DNA of 64,000 nucleotides, taken from positions 87,452,740-87,516,739 of the forward strand of contig NC_089491.1 in NCBI RefSeq assembly GCF_036850765.1. Reading direction: 5' to 3'. The notes beneath the pieces are model-generated. The model was not told where the DNA came from, made no database searches, and saw nothing but the letters and a program-made list of their open reading frames with translations. The stretch comes from Saccopteryx bilineata. Its lineage: Eukaryota > Chordata > Mammalia > Chiroptera > Emballonuridae. Below are positions 36,501 through 50,116 of this stretch, one piece after another. Both the position numbers and the translations under genes were made by a program. Position 1 is the first letter of the stretch, and each line of letters opens with the position of its first letter.

Positions 36501-37833
36501 AATCATGACAATTTCTTCCAGCACCATACACTAGTTACCAATAAATTCCTGTGTTTAAAATTATTCCTCTTTTATTATCTGTACTTATACCAGTTCACCT
36601 GGTATACTAACTTATTAATAAGATGTATCACTCTCTTTACTGTTCTGTTCATTTCTGCTTTACTTCAAATATTATATCCTTTATTATCATCTTCATAATC
36701 ATGATCATGATCATGGTCATCATCATCAAAGTCATTATTACCATTATCATATTCATCATTATTTTTATAGTGCTTTACATTTATTTCTTCATAGATCTTT
36801 CGTTTTCTAAACTTTTTCTTTGACTTATTTGTTGAAAAGGACACTGTAACATTTTAAAAATCATATTACTATTTTTTTCCAGAGGAAAAATAATAACCTA
36901 AAGCACTTTGAAATGTATAATAAAAATTTTTCCTAAACTTAAGAAGCTTAAACTTCTTAACAATTAGGTAAAAATGTATGCTTGTGAGTTGTCAACTACA
37001 GTTTAAGGACCTATATCTTAAATTTGAATAATTCTTACTGATACTCCTTAAGGTGAACAGAATTTCTTCTTCTGAAATTTCCTTCCTTAATAAGTGACTG
37101 AAGTTGAAGTTATGCTAACGTGGGTATAATATCATAATATGAGGAAATACACATATTTTATAACCTTTTTTTTCTTGCTCTCAACTACTCCCCCTGAACC
37201 TGTTAGTAAAAGATTTGTCACCTAACAGTATTATATTAAGAAACACAAGTGTTTTTTGAGATACACAGAAATTAACGGGAGGAAATTTTTAATTCTCCAG
37301 AGAAAAGTCCATGACTACAATGAAATATTGACTACTAAGTAGGTCAGCGTTACTAAACAAGCCATTAACATGATTTAAGAAATTATTTTATTTATTTACT
37401 GAGTTGGTTTGCAATGTAAAATGGGAGGTTTAACCTGATGAATAGATACATCCCTTCCAAAACATAGATATAAAATTATATCTAAGTAAAAAATATATAT
37501 TGAGTACACAGGATCTATATAGTAAGAGATGATTTGGGTTCAGTAGCTAGCCATGCAATTTGACTTAAAAGAGGTGGCTAAATATGATGATACAGATGCG
37601 CCGAAAAATGTATATGTCAGTTTAGTATCATAACAGAAGATTACAGGCTCCAATTACAGGCTCGGGGAGCTCCTGGTGCTCCAAAGTTTCCTTATGTGCT
37701 TAATAACTAAAATGATTTTTATATAGTTACTCTTGTTCCAAATTTATACCCAGAATATATATAAAAGACTCCTTGACCAAATACCAGTATAACTCATTGA
37801 CCTACGCCTTTAAGCAGTCAGCACTCATCAAAA
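33546..37833. other. Long A+T-rich stretch without genes
   Basis: A degenerate ATC/CAT triplet run lies at about 36678-36765. 35630-36110 is pyrimidine-rich and might be a decayed L2, but I cannot establish it. No coding exon was recognised. Confidence 0.5.
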
Positions 37834-37846
37834 CATTCTCAAACCA

Positions 37847-38252
37847 GGCCCTGTCCGGTTGGCTCAGCGGTAGAGCATCGGCCTGGCGTGAGGGGGGACC
37901 CGGGTTCGATTCCCGGCCAGGGCACATAGGAGAAGCGCCCATTTGCTTCTCCACCCCCTCCCCCCCTCCTTCCTCGCTGTCTCTCTCTTCCCCTCCCGCA
38001 GCCAAGGCTCCATTGGAGCAAAGATGGCCCGGGTGCTGGGGATGGCTCCTTGGCCTCTGCCCCAGGCGCTAGAGTGGGAGTGGCTCTGGTCTCGGCAGAG
38101 TGAAGCTCTGCAGAGCATCACCTCCTCCTGGTGGGCAGAGCCTCGCCCCTGATGGGCGTGCCGGGTGGATCCCGGTGGGCGCATGCGGGAGTCTGTCTGA
38201 CTGTCTCTCCCCGTTTCCAGCTTCAGAAAAATACAAAAAAAAAACAAAAACT
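37847..38252 (+). mobile_element. Young SINE-C
   Basis: Head GGCCCTGTCCGGTTGGCTCA, A-box TGGCTCAGCGG and B-box GGTTCGATTCC. The perfect 13-bp target duplication CATTCTCAAACCA lies at 37834-37846 and 38253-38265. Confidence 0.96.
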
Positions 38253-38265
38253 CATTCTCAAACCA

Positions 38266-39067
38266 ATGAGTTAGCAAAAATTAACCCTAAGGTCTTGAAA
38301 ATAACAGAATGGGACTCCTAGATCTCTGAAGAGCTCAGGCTGCAATCTATCTTGGCTCAGCATCAGTGAAAATTACCACAACATGAATATAGTGTTAATT
38401 GTTCCGCAATACTCAGTTAGATTGTATCTCTACCCTGTCAGTGAACTTTAAATCCAGTTGGAAAGAAAAAAAAAATTGGCTTTTGTTTACACATGAAATA
38501 ATGGCTATCCTCTGCAGGTTTTAATCAAATCACTTCACACTGTAAGGTCAAGGAGGTCCTGACAGAGTTGGAGTAAGAAACACTTAAGTAAAAAATTCAT
38601 ACACTCAAATCAAATACTCATCACTTTTTTTTGACCTTGAAAAGTTGAATAAATAAGGTCATAAAGAATTAAAGAAAACATAGTAGTGTCAAATCATGCT
38701 GTCATTTTTAATATGTCTTACACAGAAGCTGAGTCATTAAGTTCTGAAATTCTATTCATTTTATTTTAGAACCTACTTAATTAAAATTCATAAGTATTCC
38801 TCACTGTCCTTTGTTTCTAAAATTAATACAAGTCTAAAAGTAGAATTAATGTTTGTTTAGAAACTTATATCTATATTATTTTAACTTATGCAAAATCAAC
38901 TAGAGAAATAAAAAAATTATCTAAGTAAACCAAACAAAAGCAAAGTTTGCAGCACTTGAATGTAGTGAATAATAATAATAAAAAAAGTTGTTTTAGATTC
39001 AAATTTTACAGATGATACTTTGTTTTAAAGGTCTAAAACTAGATATGGTTCTTAGACTAGCGGAGTA
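38266..39067. other. A+T-rich non-coding stretch
   Basis: A short (AAT) run is near 38970. No gene recognised. Confidence 0.5.
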
Positions 39068-39445
39068 CTGCAGTAGACAGAATAATGATCCCTCCAAAGA
39101 TGTGTACATTTCGAACTTTGGAACCTGTGGCTGTTATGTTACACAGCAAGTGGGAATGAAATTTGCAGTTGGAAATAAGGTTACTAATAAAATGACCTTT
39201 AGATAAGGAGATAATCCTGGATAACTCATAAGGAGATTATCCTGTCCCAATGTAATCACAAAAGTCCTTATAAGTAAAAGAGGAAACCCAGAGACTCAAT
39301 GTCAGAGCGATGAAGCATGAGGAAGACTAGACTGGCCTCTGGGCCCTTGCTGGTTTTGAAGGTGGAAGGGCACTCTGAATCAAGGGGTCAGGCAGTCTGT
39401 AAAGGCTGGCAATGGCAAGGAAACAGGTTTTCTGCTTCTGATGTG
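39068..39445 (+). mobile_element. MLT1-like LTR fragment
   Basis: Sense order of ATGATCCCTCCAAAGATGTG, GGAGATAATCCTGGATAACT, CCAATGTAATCACAAAAGTC and a GGCAATGGCAAGGAAACAGG block. This is the typical MLT1-type arrangement. Confidence 0.6.
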
Positions 39446-39813
39446 TGCTGTTGATCTCAGCTTGGTGCCCACTACCAGTAAGTTCCCCACTGTTGCAGGA
39501 AGCAACAGCCAACTGGAGGATAGGACATTCAGATAAGTTAATAGAAGAAGAATTTATTAGTAGCTGATGGAGCACGTGAACCTAGTAGCACCAAAGCACA
39601 AGCTCCCTGAATTAGATTTTCTTACAGGTTATATACCTTTACAGTATCCAAGCAATGGGTGTGTGATTTTTTTTGGTTTAAGTTTTCCCAGGACTCAAGG
39701 AGAGGGGAGGTAGTTTCAGTGAGGTCAGCAAGGGGTAAGGGGTTTCCAGATTACTGGTTGTAGCTACATATAGATCCTGCTTGTTGGGCAGATAAAATGT
39801 ATTATGCTCACTT
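39446..39813 (-). mobile_element. Probable antisense LTR remnant
   Basis: TTTATTAGTAGCTGATGGAG near 39550 reads as an antisense polyadenylation region, flanked by TGTTGCAGGAAGCAACAGCC at 39491. The family is unknown to me and the limits are approximate. Confidence 0.35.
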
Positions 39814-40464
39814 TGTTAAAAATAGGCGCTGCCCACGTGAGGCCATTGCCCAGGTGATATTAATGTGTGTTGAGAATTGTTGTAGCCTGAGGCTTGGTTT
39901 TGGGATTAAGCCTGTCCCACCCTTTTTGGTGTGAGGTGGTACAATCCTATCATGCCTCAGAGAAGTGACTTTGTATTAGAGACTTCCCTATTATGTATAT
40001 TGGATTAAGGGTTTGGATTTCTACACTATAAAATGGAGGCAGAACGGACTCGGCTCTTGGTTCCTGAGGTTAGCATGAGAGAGCAGAGAAAGTAGAGCCA
40101 GCAGCGGAAGGAGGCCACGTGGAGGAGGCCAGGAAAAGCAGCCAAGATGGCGGAGTGCTGAGTGAGATGCCAGTTTGCGTAGAGTTTGTATTTGGGATAA
40201 GGAAGGAGACAGGGAACAGAGGTGAATAAGTCTGGTGAGCTAGAAACCTTTGATTCTAGGAAACTCGGATAAGTCAGTGGCTTTGTGAGCACTGAATGTG
40301 ACTGGGTTTTGGAGCCCAGTGTGTATTTTTACTTGCCCGCCGGGTGCAAGCTAAATTAAAGACTATGGCCCACCAGTTTTTGGCTCCGCTGTTTCTTTAC
40401 CGACTGTCCGAATCCAATGCGAACCTGCATGTGAATGGCCATGATGGCGGCTCCTGGCTTTACA
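39814..40464 (+). mobile_element. LTR, family X, sense copy
   Basis: A 651-bp segment starting TG and ending CA. Core promoter TATAAAA is at 40027-40033 and polyadenylation signal ATTAAA at 40355-40360. A strong YY1-type motif, AAGATGGCGG, is at 40144-40153. It is homologous over its length to the reverse copy at 26619-27274. No primer-binding site or gag/pol frame follows, so it appears to be a solo LTR. Duplication of the target site was not found. Confidence 0.72.
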
Positions 40465-40942
<478 letters not shown>

Positions 40943-41326
40943 TGTTGCAATAGCGCAGGGCAGCACCAAGTGTGTGGTCTATGGAAGGCTGACCGTGCTT
41001 GCCCTCAGGGCTGCAGATTGCAAATTATGGATTGCCTTCCTGCTTGAGAGAGGAGATTCTTTGCTATTGTTTGCTGGAGAAGGGGTTTTTCTCCCCAGTC
41101 TGTTTTGCTGGACAGTGCTGAGGCTGGTGGAAGCCTGTGAGTCTGGCAGAGTCCAGATTGTTGAGGACCTTGGGAGCCCTACTTCTTTGCTTGTCCGCTG
41201 TTAAGAGACTTTAATACATGGAACGGTCCACCATTTTCTTGCTCCATAGGTTTTTTTTTTTTTTTTGCCATCTGCCAGAATCCAATGGAAACCAGAATCA
41301 GGATGGCCACGGCCCCTGACCCTACA
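40943..41326 (+). mobile_element. Second LTR-like element
   Basis: The 3' part (GACTTTAATACATGG, CTGCCAGAATCCAATGGAAA, ending GACCCTACA) parallels the end of LTR family X, including the GAATCCAATG motif. The upstream part differs. Probably a related, shorter LTR family; a T15-like run at about 41251 interrupts it. Confidence 0.5.
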
Positions 41327-43186
41327 AATGACATTCTTTCAAAGAGAATTATTTTGGGAGGACTTTCTCAGGTAAGACCTTTAGTCTTTCTACACTGCTC
41401 TTAACACACAGCCGAAACTGCAAGGTGTCACTGCACTAAGCTGCTGGTTTTCCCTGAAATTTCCTTTCTCCAGAATCCTGTCAATGACGTTGTTAGAAAT
41501 ATTCTATTCCTCAGTGCCATGGAGATTTCGACTACTTAATTCCCCTAATGGTTGGTTTTCTTTCTGTCAGAAAACTAGAATACTAGTAAATTTAGCCATT
41601 GTAACTTTTCAAACCTATGAAGGCATGATACACAGTTTCTGTTAACAGGAAATGATGAATACCAAGCAATTCCTTGATAAACTCCTACCTCCCGTTGATT
41701 GACATCACTAAGGGCCTGTGCAGAAGTACACACACCAGCATCACTGTAGTGGAGTATAAACTTTTTCCCATGCCCAGTCTTGAAATTTGGTGTGCAGTGC
41801 TAAAAATGTTTTTCAAATACACCAATGACAGAATAAACAATATCTCCTCATGGGAAATTTATGATCTTTGAAGTTTGTATATATGTATCTGTACATATAA
41901 TATCATCTAGAATATATTAGTATTAAAATAGGTGAAACAGCTAGCTTTCTTTCCAAAATACATTTCAGCAAAATAATAAGATATTGCACCCAGATTTTCT
42001 GTTACATCATTTGAAAATTATTAGTATGCTTAATAAAACTTGGTAAAATGAGCAATTAAGATATAAACAATTTTTGAATGCTGTGACTTAGTCTGTGGAA
42101 TTATTCCAAAATTACTTTATTACTCTACAGTATCTGTATTTACATATATATCTATATGTTCAGATATACTTAATGATTATATTACATAAAATGAAGGAAA
42201 TTTTATTACATTATTCCTAATAACAAGGATATTGTTTCAAGTTTCAATATAATTAATATTTTTCTCTTTAACTAAAAGCTCTTATTTGGGGGGACCAGGC
42301 TTTTTTTTTCCTATTATAACTTTTTAACATTATGTTTTCCTTCTTTCTAGAAAAGAAATTTTTTTTCCTTTCTTATCTCTATACAGACCAAATAATGCCT
42401 CTTTGCTACAGACATATTGTAATTTGACATTCTGAGTCATGGACATTGTGGCTTTTCAAATGTTTTTATGCTTATATAAAGAAACCAAAGATCACATCAG
42501 ACTTTCTACATTACTTATTGTTTTAAAATGTACCTTAATCCAAATTTAGACCTATATATGATAGTTATTAGAATCATCAGTCTAGGTAGGGAATAATTCT
42601 TTGAGTCATTTTTACATAATTAACTGAAAGAACAGTTAGGTCATATTTTAGTATGTTCTGGGATATTTAAGACAGATCTTAAGAACTTTAATTGCTAAGA
42701 TGATTTACTCTAAGATAATTCCCCTCAAAACAAAAAGTTTCAGTTTACTTATTATGTGTATATGTCTGAAATCAGCTACTATAGGAAATAAAGAATCCAT
42801 TAGAAAAAATTTGCTTTACCTTTATTTGCTAATGAATTTATTTGAAGTTTTCAAGTTTGTCAGAGGAGTTTTGAATAATTAGTTTTTGTACAAAATAAAA
42901 GTAACAATTCTTTGATTTTAAATAGTTATAAATTTAGTTTATTGGTAAAAAGTATATGGGCTTTAAAGGTTAGTCATAACTCAATACATATGGTATAATT
43001 ACCACAGTTCAATATGTAGCAAAAGCATATTCTCAATATTCCTAAACTGTTATTATATTTTTGCTGAATTCTACCTGACTAAAACAATATTAGGAATGTG
43101 AGTTCATGAATGAGTATTAATTGATAATGAGAATAATTTAATAATGGAGTATATAGAATATTAATAATGAAGCCATATGTTTATGT
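41327..43186. other. A+T-rich non-coding stretch
   Basis: No gene or clear repeat seen. Confidence 0.5.
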
Positions 43187-43204
43187 CTAGATTAAAATTT
43201 TTTA

Positions 43205-43528
43205 TTTTTTTATATTTATTTTTTTTGTGGCAGAGACAGAGTTAGAGAGAGGGACAGACAAACAGGAAGGGAGAGAGATGAGAAACATCAATTCTTCGTT
43301 GTGGCTCCTTAGTTGTTCATTGATTATTTCTCATATGTGCTTTGACTGGGGGGGGGGCTACAGCAGACCGAGTGATCCCTTGCTTGAGCAAGCGACCTTG
43401 GGCTCAAGCTGGTGAGCTTTGCTCAAACCAGATGAACCCGTGCTCAAGCTGGCGACCTCAGGGTCTCGAACCTGGGTCTTCCACAGCCCAGTCTGACGTT
43501 CTATTCACTGTGCCACCACCTGGTCAGG
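43205..43528 (-). mobile_element. SINE-B
   Basis: Reverse copy ending GCCACCACCTGGTCAGG. The perfect 18-bp target duplication CTAGATTAAAATTTTTTA lies at 43187-43204 and 43529-43546. A run of G lies at about 43350. Confidence 0.95.
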
Positions 43529-43742
43529 CTAGATTAAAATTTTTTAAACAATCATGATATATTATTTTGCTTTACTTTGATGGATATAAACTTTTTTCAG
43601 TTTTGCAAATCCACAAGATCTAATTCATGGCAAGACATATTTTGTTGAAATGTGCTATTATGTGGGAAAATGTAAATTGTTTTCACAGTGTCTATAAATG
43701 TAAAATAAAGTTTCATCTGACCTTATTAAGAAAAGTCAAGGA

Positions 43743-43959
43743 CCTGTGGTGGCGCAGTGGATAAAGCGTCGACTTGGAATGCTGAGGTCGCCGGTTCAAA
43801 ACCCTGGGCTTGCCTGGTCAAGGCACATATGGGAGTTGATGCTTCCTGCTCCTCCCCTTGTTCTCTCTCTCTCTCCCCTCTCTCTCTAATAAAAATGAAT
43901 AAATAAAATCTAAAAAAGTAAATAAATAAATAAAAATTTAAAAAAAAAAAAAAAAAAAA
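43743..43959 (+). mobile_element. SINE-A with long A tail
   Basis: Head CCTGTGGTGGCGCAGTGGAT and tail with AAATAAATAAATAAA then about 21 A. The 15-bp duplication AAGAAAAGTCAAGGA lies at 43728-43742 and 43960-43974; its right edge overlaps the SINE's first bases, so the start is ambiguous by 2-3 bp. Confidence 0.92.
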
Positions 43960-44152
43960 AAGAAAAGTCAAGGAAATAGATATTTTGCTGGAGCCTCCCA
44001 AAGAAATACAACAGCCCTGTCATCTCCTTGACTTTAGCTGATTGAGATATTTCATACTTCTATTATCTAGAACTCTAAGATAAATTTATGTCATTTTAAA
44101 CCACCAAATCTGTGGTTATTTGTTATAGCAACAATGAGAAACTAATACAAAT
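43960..44152 (+). mobile_element. MLT1-like LTR 3' end
   Basis: GGAGCCTCCCAAAGAAATAC, then TCTAGAACTCTAAGATAAAT. It closes with TTATAGCAACAATGAGAAAC and TAATACA, the sense end of MLT1-type LTRs. SINE-A sits at its upstream edge, inserted within or beside the LTR. Confidence 0.65.
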
Positions 44153-45594
44153 ATATTTTAAAATATATTACTAGTACTTCCTGGATGGTTTATTAGTGGC
44201 AACAAAACAGTCCCTGACACATTGCTGAAATAATTTTATTTGAATGATTTTTTAGATTGAACCTCCATAACAAGTAAATCAACCAGACATATAGAATTTA
44301 TTGAGTTTATACTTTATAATCCCTGAGACAAGCCATATGTATAACTTGTTTTTTTAATGCATTTGGAAGAATTTTTTAAAAAATGAAATTTTATTTTTAA
44401 TTTACCACTGTTTTTGATGAAGACAGCAAAATTTCATGTAGAGATAAAAGAAAGAAAAATACAATGACAATGACATGTATGTAACACTATAGAAGCAATG
44501 TTACTAAAAAACCACGAAAATATTGAAAGTCAAAGTAATTTTGTTAGGATATAAAAAAAGAACATTATTTTAGAAAATCTCTTAGAATTATTAATGCAGA
44601 AATGAAGTTCAGACTCTCCATTTTTAGCAGAGTTCAGCTAAAAGTGATAATAATTAATAATGCCTAATAAAAGTAATCTTAATATCTGTATTGTTATCTA
44701 CATCTATATAATAATAAAAGTCATATTTTTGATCAATCATTGTAAGATAAATTCCTCCATCCTTTCAAAAAAGATATATGGCCTCCAATTTAACCATCAA
44801 TATTACTAGAAAAATACTTGATTGATAAATGTTAAGAAAATTTATATTTATTAATTTTTATCATATAAAAAATCCCTATTTTGCTATCCCTCAAATCACC
44901 TTAGTAAAAGAAAATAATACAGAAGAGACAAGAGTAAAAATTAATGCATCAGGTACATGTAAGGTACTATTTTCTAACAGTAAATGGACAACTTTCACAT
45001 AGGGGAGTACATTCTATCATCCTTTTTAAAACAAAGCACAAGTGAAAGTAATATATTATTGTGGGGGAAAGGAAAGAGGGGACAAGCATAATAGTTGTAA
45101 TGGGATAAAGATATAATTAGAAATACCAGAATGCATTTTGGCTGTTCTGTTTGCCTCAGACACCAAAACAAATACAAGACACCAAAAAAGAGAGACATAT
45201 ATACCTTCTACCTTTATATATTGTGGAAAATGTCTTATTTGCTTATTCATTTTATAGATTTACACAAACATAAGTCAAAATGTGCCTATTTTGAGATTGC
45301 ATAAGGAGTCAAGTTGTGTTTTTCTCTGGCGTCCAACAATATGATGTGGGTCATAAATCATATTTACTAAAATCCCCCAAATAAATAAGAAAGCTTTGCC
45401 TTTATCTAGCTATTGTCATTATGCTGTTATTTCTAGGAAACATTGAAATTCATCACAATGAGTCAAAGTGGTGAAATTGAAGAAGCATTTAAGAAACTCT
45501 GGTAAATATTACCTATTTGAAATTAGAGAAGCAATTTGAGTATGAAGGGAATGTGAGAAAGAGAAGCAGATTGTAATGTATAATGATAAATTTC
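44153..45594. other. A+T-rich non-coding stretch
   Basis: No feature supported. Confidence 0.5.
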
Positions 45595-47138
45595 ATTTAA
45601 GTAATAGGAGACTACCAATCTCACTCATGAGCATAGATGCAAAAATCTTAAATGAGACTTGAAAGAGCTACAGTTAACATTGCAGAGAAAAGTCAGTACA
45701 CCATGATTTATTCAAGTTAAGCCAGTAATACAATATTTTAACATTTGTATGTCTTTAGCTTCTTACAAATTAAAAGAGAATACTGTATAATCATTTCAGT
45801 CTTTGTTAAAATGATAGATTCAATATCAAGTTACTATAAAACTTCACAAAATATAAAATAGATGGAGAAAAAAGAAATTAACAAGTGCAATTTTCAAAAA
45901 GCAGACGTATTAAAAATCAACAAATTTGATAAGAATGAACATTATCATTGCTAATATTTAATGTAATTTGGCAAGTTAAAACAGTGAAGAAAGGAAAAAA
46001 TATTAGAATTTTTAGTAATAAAAGCGTTCTTATTTATAAGTACTATTATTACTATATAAAAACATCAAAAGAATCTATAAAAAATATCAGAGAAAAGAAG
46101 AGAGTTTAACAATGTGCCTGAGTGTATAGCCAATATACTACAATAAAATTAATGTTATACAACAAGAAGGAACAGTGAAAGAATGCAATCATCATCACCA
46201 CCATGTTTATCATAGTTATTATTATTCCTAATGCTATCAAATATAAAGTTGCTAGGAGATTTTTAACAAATGATATGTAAAAGGTTTATATAAATATATA
46301 CAATTTTATTGAATCGTATCAAAGATTCAAATAATTGGAGAAATACATCATTTTAATGGATAATAAGACCTCCAAGTTTATGTATGATTAAATGAAATAT
46401 CAATTAAAATTTGAATACAGTTTTTCTGTAGGTGACAAATTAGAAATTTATGTGAAAAAGTGACCCCAAAAAAGCTTCACACAAATTATTGCATTTGTAT
46501 AGAAATAAATATATAGTTAAAAAAATTAGAAGAGTTACTGCTTTCTGGATAAATGCAGAGTTGTTTGGGAGAAGCCATGAAAGAACTTTCTGGCATGGTA
46601 GCAATGTTCTTCTATAAATTGACAGCCATTTGTGTTATGCACAGACATATATATATGTCAGAATTCATGCAGTAGTATACATAATGTTTGTGCATTTCGC
46701 TGTATGCATGTGTTACCCATAAGAGCTTACTAAAAAAGTTTTGGACTTTAATCATATGCATGCTAAAGTGTTTTGTGTTGAAGAGTACTGATATACTAAA
46801 TTTACATTAAATGCATCAAAAATAAGATAAATTGATAGCTAGATATAAGTAGATATAATGAAGACATCTGTAATGAAGCAAAAATTAAAAAAATAAGAGT
46901 AAGCATATGGATCATAAGTAATCTTATATAACACTTATTTGAATGTAATAAGTGCAACCATTTTGAAATAAAATATAATAAAGTCTTATAAAATTGAAAC
47001 AAAGATCATGCAATTCAACTATTTTTCTAGAGGTATACCAACACTAATTAATTGATCATAAATCATGTACAAGATTCAGTGTAGTTCCTAATAGCAAAAT
47101 AATTTGAAACAACTCAAATCTTAAAAGAACACTAAAAA
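45595..47138 (+). mobile_element. Decayed old L1 (ORF2 and 3' UTR traces)
   Basis: Degraded L1 order on the sense strand: ATGAGCATAGATGCAAAAAT, then AAAAACATCAAAAGAATCTA, then the 3'-region trace TCAACTATTTTTCTAGAGGT. No open frame survives. Insertions and deletions are many, so the limits are approximate. The SINE-B at 47139 interrupts it or ends it. Confidence 0.5.
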
Positions 47139-47485
47139 GCCTGACCAGGCGGTGGCACAGCAGATGGAGCGTTGGACTGGGATACAAAGGACCCAAGTTC
47201 GAAGCTCCGAGGTTGCTGGCTTGAGCACAGGCCGTCAGCTTGATCGTGAGGTCGCTGGCTTGAGCGTGGGATCATGGATATGACCCCATGATCACTGGCT
47301 TGAGCCTAAGGTCGTTGGCTTGAGCAAGGGGTCACTGGCTCAGCTGAACCTCCCTGTTCAAGGCACAGATGAGAAAGCAATCAATGAACAACTAAGGTGC
47401 TGCAATGAAGAATTGATGCTTCTCATCTTTCTCTCTTCCTGTCTTTCTGTCTCTTTTTCTCTCTCTCTAAGAAAAAAGAAAAGAA
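47139..47485 (+). mobile_element. SINE-B subtype with internal tandem units
   Basis: Head GCCTGACCAGGCGGTGGCAC. The middle repeats a GGTCGCTGGCTTGAGC-type unit about five times between 47210 and 47341, with a GGGATCATGGATATGACCCC motif inside. It ends CT-rich and A-rich. Confidence 0.85.
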
Positions 47486-47679
47486 AATGTAAATAACATC
47501 TATGTATAATAAATTTGTCCTTTAATAATTAAAAATGAAAATTCCAACAAGAGAGATGGAGAAATTAAGATGTGGGAATAACCCCACTACAAACAAATAT
47601 CCATGTATGCTGCTTTCCACATTTGTGACTGTCACTAATGCCATTGCACACATGTTTAATACATTGCAGAAGTGTTTAA

Positions 47680-47858
47680 TTTCACTTTCTCAATTTATCC
47701 TTACATAACTGTGGAGCTGTTATTTATTTTCTTCACTTTATATACAAGAAAATTTAGTTTACAAGAGATTAAGTTATCTATTGAAGGTCATACAACAACT
47801 CAATGGACAATACAGAACTGGAACTCAGGATTGCCTGACTCTAGAGTTCAAGATTTAT
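47680..47858 (-). mobile_element. MIR SINE
   Basis: Antisense core: TTATCCTTACATAACTGTGG, AAGTTATCTATTGAAGGTCA and GAACTCAGGATTGCCTGACT. Confidence 0.65.
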
Positions 47859-49329
47859 AATAACATCACACCTACAGGTCCTGGCTGATTTTCAGGAATC
47901 AATTGTCTCACATGTCTCCAAATTAGATATATTATAAATTTATTTTAGAAACATGTTTTAAAGAAAGCCCTAACACAAAAGAGAGTGAAGTTACAAAAAT
48001 TTTTTTCAAAACATTGAAATTGTACATTTAAAAAGCTTATCTAATTAATAAATGTTAAAGAATGAATTCATAAAACCAATTAACCAAATCAAACTACAGT
48101 ATATGAGCTATTGCCTAAAGATAATGAAGTTAAGGTCTTTGTGTTTTTAAAATATATTTGTAGATTCTCCTTTTATCTTCAAGGAGATTAAAAATTCATT
48201 AATGTTCCCAAGATAAGCACTGCAATACTACCTTCAGTTCCAACAGAGAATGACAACTTTAATACATAGTTTATAACTCACTTGAAATTTCATGTCACAG
48301 TGGGATACCTTAGAAATAAAGTGCAATACTATATAATAATCACAATCTAAGTAACAATCTTCAGGTTTGTCTTTTGATCTCAGATTTTCTGTAGCTCCAA
48401 GAAAATAAAGCAGATGCATTCATCTGACATGCTTTACTTGTAACATGTTTTTATATCTTTTATTTCTATGAACAGGAATAGAATCTATGTTCAATTTCTA
48501 TATAAACATTGTTTCAAGAAAACATAAATATTACCTCTTTTATTTTAAACCTCGGACTGCATTTGTATAGGTAATCTCTCAGTTATCCTCCAGATTTGCT
48601 CTAAATTCTGATGATTCAAAAAATAAGGAAAATGTGATTGAAGTAACATAACAGTTTGGTATATATGCTGGCTTCCATAAACCACTCATAAACCCCACAT
48701 TGTAAGAAGTGACATAGAACTCTCAAACATCTGGGTTGTAGATAATCCTCTAATCTTTAGAGTCATGTAGACAGCAGCAGCTTTACTTGGAAGAAAACTG
48801 TACTATACAACCTTGAAAACAGGTTCAGACAGATTTTTATTAGAGTCAACTTCTTTATTACTTTTGTAATAAGACAAACCCCTTGTTTCCATTTTAGAGG
48901 ATGACCTTGCTTCATACTTTGTTGACAAAATAGAAAAAGAAGAATGGAATGCCTTCAGAATCCTCCAATAAATCGGCCACCTCACTTGTGTCCTGTCATG
49001 TACTATCTGCTTTCTTTTTTATGACAAAGAATGAAGTATCCCTAATCTTTCTAAGGCCAGTCTTTCATATACACTCAGGCTTACATACTCTTGTCCCTAC
49101 TCTTCTTTGGGAGGACTTTGGTCCTCTATTTACTGCTCTTCTCCAGGATCATCAGTTTTTCCCTCTTATAGTATCATTTCATCATTTAACAAACAAACAA
49201 AAAAACAAGTGTCTCTTAATCTTGTATCTGCTCAATTATCATTTCATTTTGTTTCTGTTGCTCCTTGAAATAGAAAAATTGAAGAAGTTGTTATTAATTG
49301 TGAGGTCATGAAACACTTTGTCACTTTCC
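47859..49329. other. Non-coding stretch
   Basis: No gene seen. The last 300 bp may already belong to the L2 that follows. Confidence 0.45.
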
Positions 49330-50109
49330 AATTATTTTTAACCTGTACCACTAAAAACACTCGTCAATGTCAACATTGGCCTCAAAGATGACACATTTCA
49401 TGGCTAACTTTGTGTTCTCTTTTTACTCAGCCTATCCACAGTATTTAGTACAGTTGGTAACAAATCCTGTTATTCTTGTCATAGACTCTCAACATCTATG
49501 AAGTATGACAATACTGGTTTTTGTTCTATCTCACAAACTTCTAAATTTTCTTTCTGGCTTCAGCATCGCTAGTTGAAATACAAATATTTATGAATGCATT
49601 GCCACTTGTTTGAACTGCATCAATATTTATATCCAGAAGATTTTTTCTACTCTCTATTTGTTGATGGCCAAAATTAGAGAACTAGATTTTATCTATTCTC
49701 TGAGCTTCACACTCGTATACCCAAGTATTTTATAACACCTCTTAATGTTTATATACAAAAGGCATTATCTTGCTTTTTTCCATGGCCTCTAAACATCAGC
49801 AATCAGACTGATGTTTAGATTGTAAAATTGCATTCCCAATTTCCAATGCTTAAAATCAGTGGCTTGACATCACATTTCAAGCAAAATCTAAATTCATTTT
49901 CAAAGTCTACAAGGAAGTTCTGGCTCTCAGCTATGTCTCCTACATCATCTCGAGACTTAACAAAAATCAGTATATAAAATTTTTAAATTTCTCATATGTA
50001 ACCTATAATAGATTTTTAGTTCTCTTTAAAACTTCTAGGATGTTGTTCTCCATTTGTACTGCACAATTTTTAAATTGACCTCAGGTATATTTTTGAATTA
50101 ATCATTCCT
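49330..50109 (+). mobile_element. Decayed L2
   Basis: CCTGTACCACTAAAAACACT and AAATTCATTTTCAAAGTCTA with CTCTCAGCTATGTCTCCTAC are in L2 order on the sense strand. Heavily diverged. Confidence 0.45.
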
Positions 50110-50116
50110 TGTATAT

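Noticed and set aside
36623..36823. 66-codon open frame rich in Ile and Met
   Set aside because: It is a translation of a degenerate ATC triplet run, not a gene.
44700..44725. CTATATAATAATAAAAG resembling the start of bat Helitrons
   Set aside because: Only a short A+T-rich match; no CTRR end or hairpin was found at a suitable distance.
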